A DNA stretch of 64,000 nt from an uncultured Clostridia bacterium (lineage in GTDB: Bacteria > Bacillota > Clostridia > Christensenellales > Pumilibacteraceae), in the NCBI GenBank assembly GCA_947175195.1, contig CAMWLQ010000004.1:1-64000 (forward strand), read 5' to 3'. Under the pieces are notes generated by a model, which was not told the DNA's origin, did no database searches, and saw nothing but the letters and a program-made list of their open reading frames with translations. The position numbers and the translations under genes were made by a program. This document shows positions 62,360 to 64,000 of the stretch, in pieces. Each line of letters opens with the position of its first letter. The first letter of the stretch is position 1.

Positions 62360-64000
62360 CTACTTGTTTGACGAAGATTGTTTGTTGATATTATAATTGA
62401 TCTCTTTAAGCTTTTTCGCGTTGTATTCCACAACGTCCAGCAAATGCTCGAATATCTTTTGCGCCGTGGCGCGTTCGGGGATAGAGCGCGAAACGTTGCT
62501 GTCCGTGTTGTCCGAGTGCGCAAAAAAGTTGCGCTGCGCAAAGTATTCCGAATATAACGCCACCAGCACCTCGGGGTAAATTACGCTCTTCATGCGCTGG
62601 GTATAGCCGCTTTTTAGAATGTACTTGCCGCTGTCGTCCTTGTCGAACGCCTGACCTATCATCTTGACCTTGATGCCCTCGGCGCACTGAAGGTCGAATA
62701 CAAACCGCTCCAGCCCCCTAAACGCAGGCACCAGCAACACCGAGTAATCGGACAAATGCAGTGAGCTTTGCGAAAAGTCATGTATGCCGTAAGAAAAGTC
62801 AATGCGCGATTGCTCGGACAAATAATCGTATGCCGTGGGCAGGCGCTTTTTCAGCTTGTTTTGTACGTCCGAAACCTTTTTGCCACCGCCCGATTCCTCT
62901 ACATAGTTTTCGAGCGCCGACGAATAGTCGCTGTAATTGCTGACCTGCGACATGACCTCGCCGAACAAATTGCTGCGCTTGCCTTGCAGCTGGAGCGTCA
63001 TGCGCTTTGTCGCGTACCTGAGCAGCACCCTTTGACCTGCGGCGTCCGATACGGTGTAATTCTTTACCTCTTGCACCGTGCCGGCAAACTCCGTTTCGCC
63101 TGACGCCACAGTCTTGCCGTATGACTTTAATCTATTAAGCGCCCCGTCCAGCGCGTCAAACGGAAAGTTCTTTACCGAATATCCGTTTTTGTATTCGGGC
63201 GTGGGCACTATGTCCGCCGTTATTTCCTCTTTTTTTGCCTTGGGCGGTCTACCGCGCTTACGCTTTTCGGTCGGTTGCTGCGACGCCTGCTGGGTAGGCT
63301 GCTGTGCAACGGCTTTGGGCGGCCTGCCACGCTTGCGCTTTTCCGTCGGCGCTTGCTCGGCTTGCTGCGGTTGTTGCTGCGGCCTTGTATTGATTTTAAA
63401 CAACGTGCCGTCGTCCTTACCCGAATCCTCCGAGCCGAATGATATTCGAGGCGAATCCGTGCGCGAACGATGACCTATCGATATAGCCAAGCCGCCCGAA
63501 TCGGAACGCTTGTCCATGCGCGGGCTTTGCGAATACTCATACGTGCGCACCGATTGCGGCGCTGTTTGAACGCGCGTGCCGTTAAACGGCGCATTTGCGT
63601 TTTGCTGCGCGCCGTTGAACTGCGGGCCTTGCTGCTCCAACCGCGTTTCGCCGTATGACGGCAACGTGCGTTTTTTTATTATTTGCGGCGGATATATAAT
63701 GCCCCCGCCGTTGACGTCCGACTGCTCCCGAACAGGCGCTTTTTTCTTTATAGTTTGCGGCGGGTAAATTTCATCGGTGGAAATTTCCGCGCCCTTGGAC
63801 GAAACAAACAGCGTGGGTACGGGCGCGAACTCAGTTCTACGCCGTATGCTGTCGGGCGAAACAAACAGCTTTGCGCGCGTAGAGCCGTCGTTTGACTGCT
63901 TTACGATAACCTTTTGCGTCGGCTGAGTGCCCTGTGCCGGCACGGAGGAACGCTTGATCGACTTACCCGTAGGCGCGTACAAGTCCAGCAATCCTTGCGC
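62360..64000 (-). CDS. AT-hook protein with RnlA-like HEPN C-terminus, 5' end beyond window
   Basis: The frame is open to the window edge (546 residues seen), so the TTG start in the track is not the true start. The first 215 residues are low in structure, with a repeated IYPPQxIKK motif. Two AT-hooks (KRKRGRPPKA, about 217-226 and 243-252) follow. The last 290 residues resemble RnlA/LsoA-type toxins: a DBD-like part (LLVPAFRGLERFVFDLQCAEG) and a HEPN-like end with RNFFAH (Arg487-x4-His492). HEPN sites cut RNA. No antitoxin is recognised beside it, and the second PyrG follows at once. The toxin reading is a pattern match, not an alignment. Confidence 0.65.
   Translation of the reverse strand, partial: AQGLLDLYAPTGKSIKRSSVPAQGTQPTQKVIVKQSNDGSTRAKLFVSPDSIRRRTEFAPVPTLFVSSKGAEISTDEIYPPQTIKKKAPVREQSDVNGGGIIYPPQIIKKRTLPSYGETRLEQQGPQFNGAQQNANAPFNGTRVQTAPQSVRTYEYSQSPRMDKRSDSGGLAISIGHRSRTDSPRISFGSEDSGKDDGTLFKINTRPQQQPQQAEQAPTEKRKRGRPPKAVAQQPTQQASQQPTEKRKRGRPPKAKKEEITADIVPTPEYKNGYSVKNFPFDALDGALNRLKSYGKTVASGETEFAGTVQEVKNYTVSDAAGQRVLLRYATKRMTLQLQGKRSNLFGEVMSQVSNYSDYSSALENYVEESGGGKKVSDVQNKLKKRLPTAYDYLSEQSRIDFSYGIHDFSQSSLHLSDYSVLLVPAFRGLERFVFDLQCAEGIKVKMIGQAFDKDDSGKYILKSGYTQRMKSVIYPEVLVALYSEYFAQRNFFAHSDNTDSNVSRSIPERATAQKIFEHLLDVVEYNAKKLKEINYNINKQSSSNK

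Overview
The window looks like a chromosomal stretch from a strictly anaerobic, fermentative member of the Bacillota (class Clostridia, probably an uncultured gut-type lineage). The evidence is a trimeric [FeFe] hydrogenase, an NfnAB transhydrogenase, a high-molecular-weight rubredoxin, a 2-hydroxyacyl-CoA dehydratase activase homologue, the DapL route to diaminopimelate, strong AGGAGG-type ribosome sites and sigma-A promoters with 17-bp spacers. The lineage is inference; the gene content is read directly from the sequence.

Layout. 0-5 kb: the 5' part of a BspA-like leucine-rich-repeat lipoprotein, then a hydABC (hndDCA-like) electron-bifurcating hydrogenase operon on the minus strand. 5-10.8 kb: a small lipoprotein facing an Xre regulator across shared operators, a membrane protein, NfnBA, a single-pass membrane protein and a DUF6062-type protein. 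About 10.9-11.1 kb: a probable 6S RNA. 11.2-25 kb: a long minus-strand run read as phosphoglucomutase, glnA, an ANTAR regulator, carA, a carB-dapF gene fusion, pyrG, dapL and a DUF4241-TPR protein. It joins nitrogen and glutamine supply to pyrimidine, arginine and lysine/peptidoglycan precursor synthesis, and a terminator hairpin sits in its leader. 25.5-36.4 kb: one 3653-residue surface protein.

36.55-51.23 kb: an integrated element of about 14.7 kb, lower in G+C than its surroundings and bounded by an exact 18-bp direct repeat. It carries an ssDNA-binding-like protein, an iteron/hairpin origin, a rolling-circle HUH-helicase Rep plus a truncated Rep paralogue, a chain of membrane and secreted proteins (one with carbohydrate-binding-like and InlB-type repeats), a 49-residue membrane peptide that could be a coat protein, and a Zot/pI-like membrane ATPase. 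It also has a divergent regulator module with a J-domain protein and an IS30-type transposase. I read it as an inovirus-like (filamentous phage) provirus. It has no recognisable integrase other than the transposase and lies between the giant gene's promoter and a tRNA-Leu(CAG) gene.

51.3-64 kb: tRNA-Leu, a flavin-reductase/rubredoxin fusion, a giant dehydratase activase, purA, an ABC exporter, a SLOG-type protein facing an Xre regulator, and a second CTP synthase paralogue. That paralogue has Gly in place of the glutaminase Cys and lies 26 bp downstream of a gene for an AT-hook protein with an RnlA-like HEPN end, which runs off the window.

The strongest candidates for something new are the provirus, the glutaminase-dead PyrG paired with the HEPN/AT-hook gene, and the CarB-DapF fusion. 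Most ORF-track entries are antisense shadows and are left out. Several starts were moved to internal codons with better ribosome sites, and four genes missing from the track were added.
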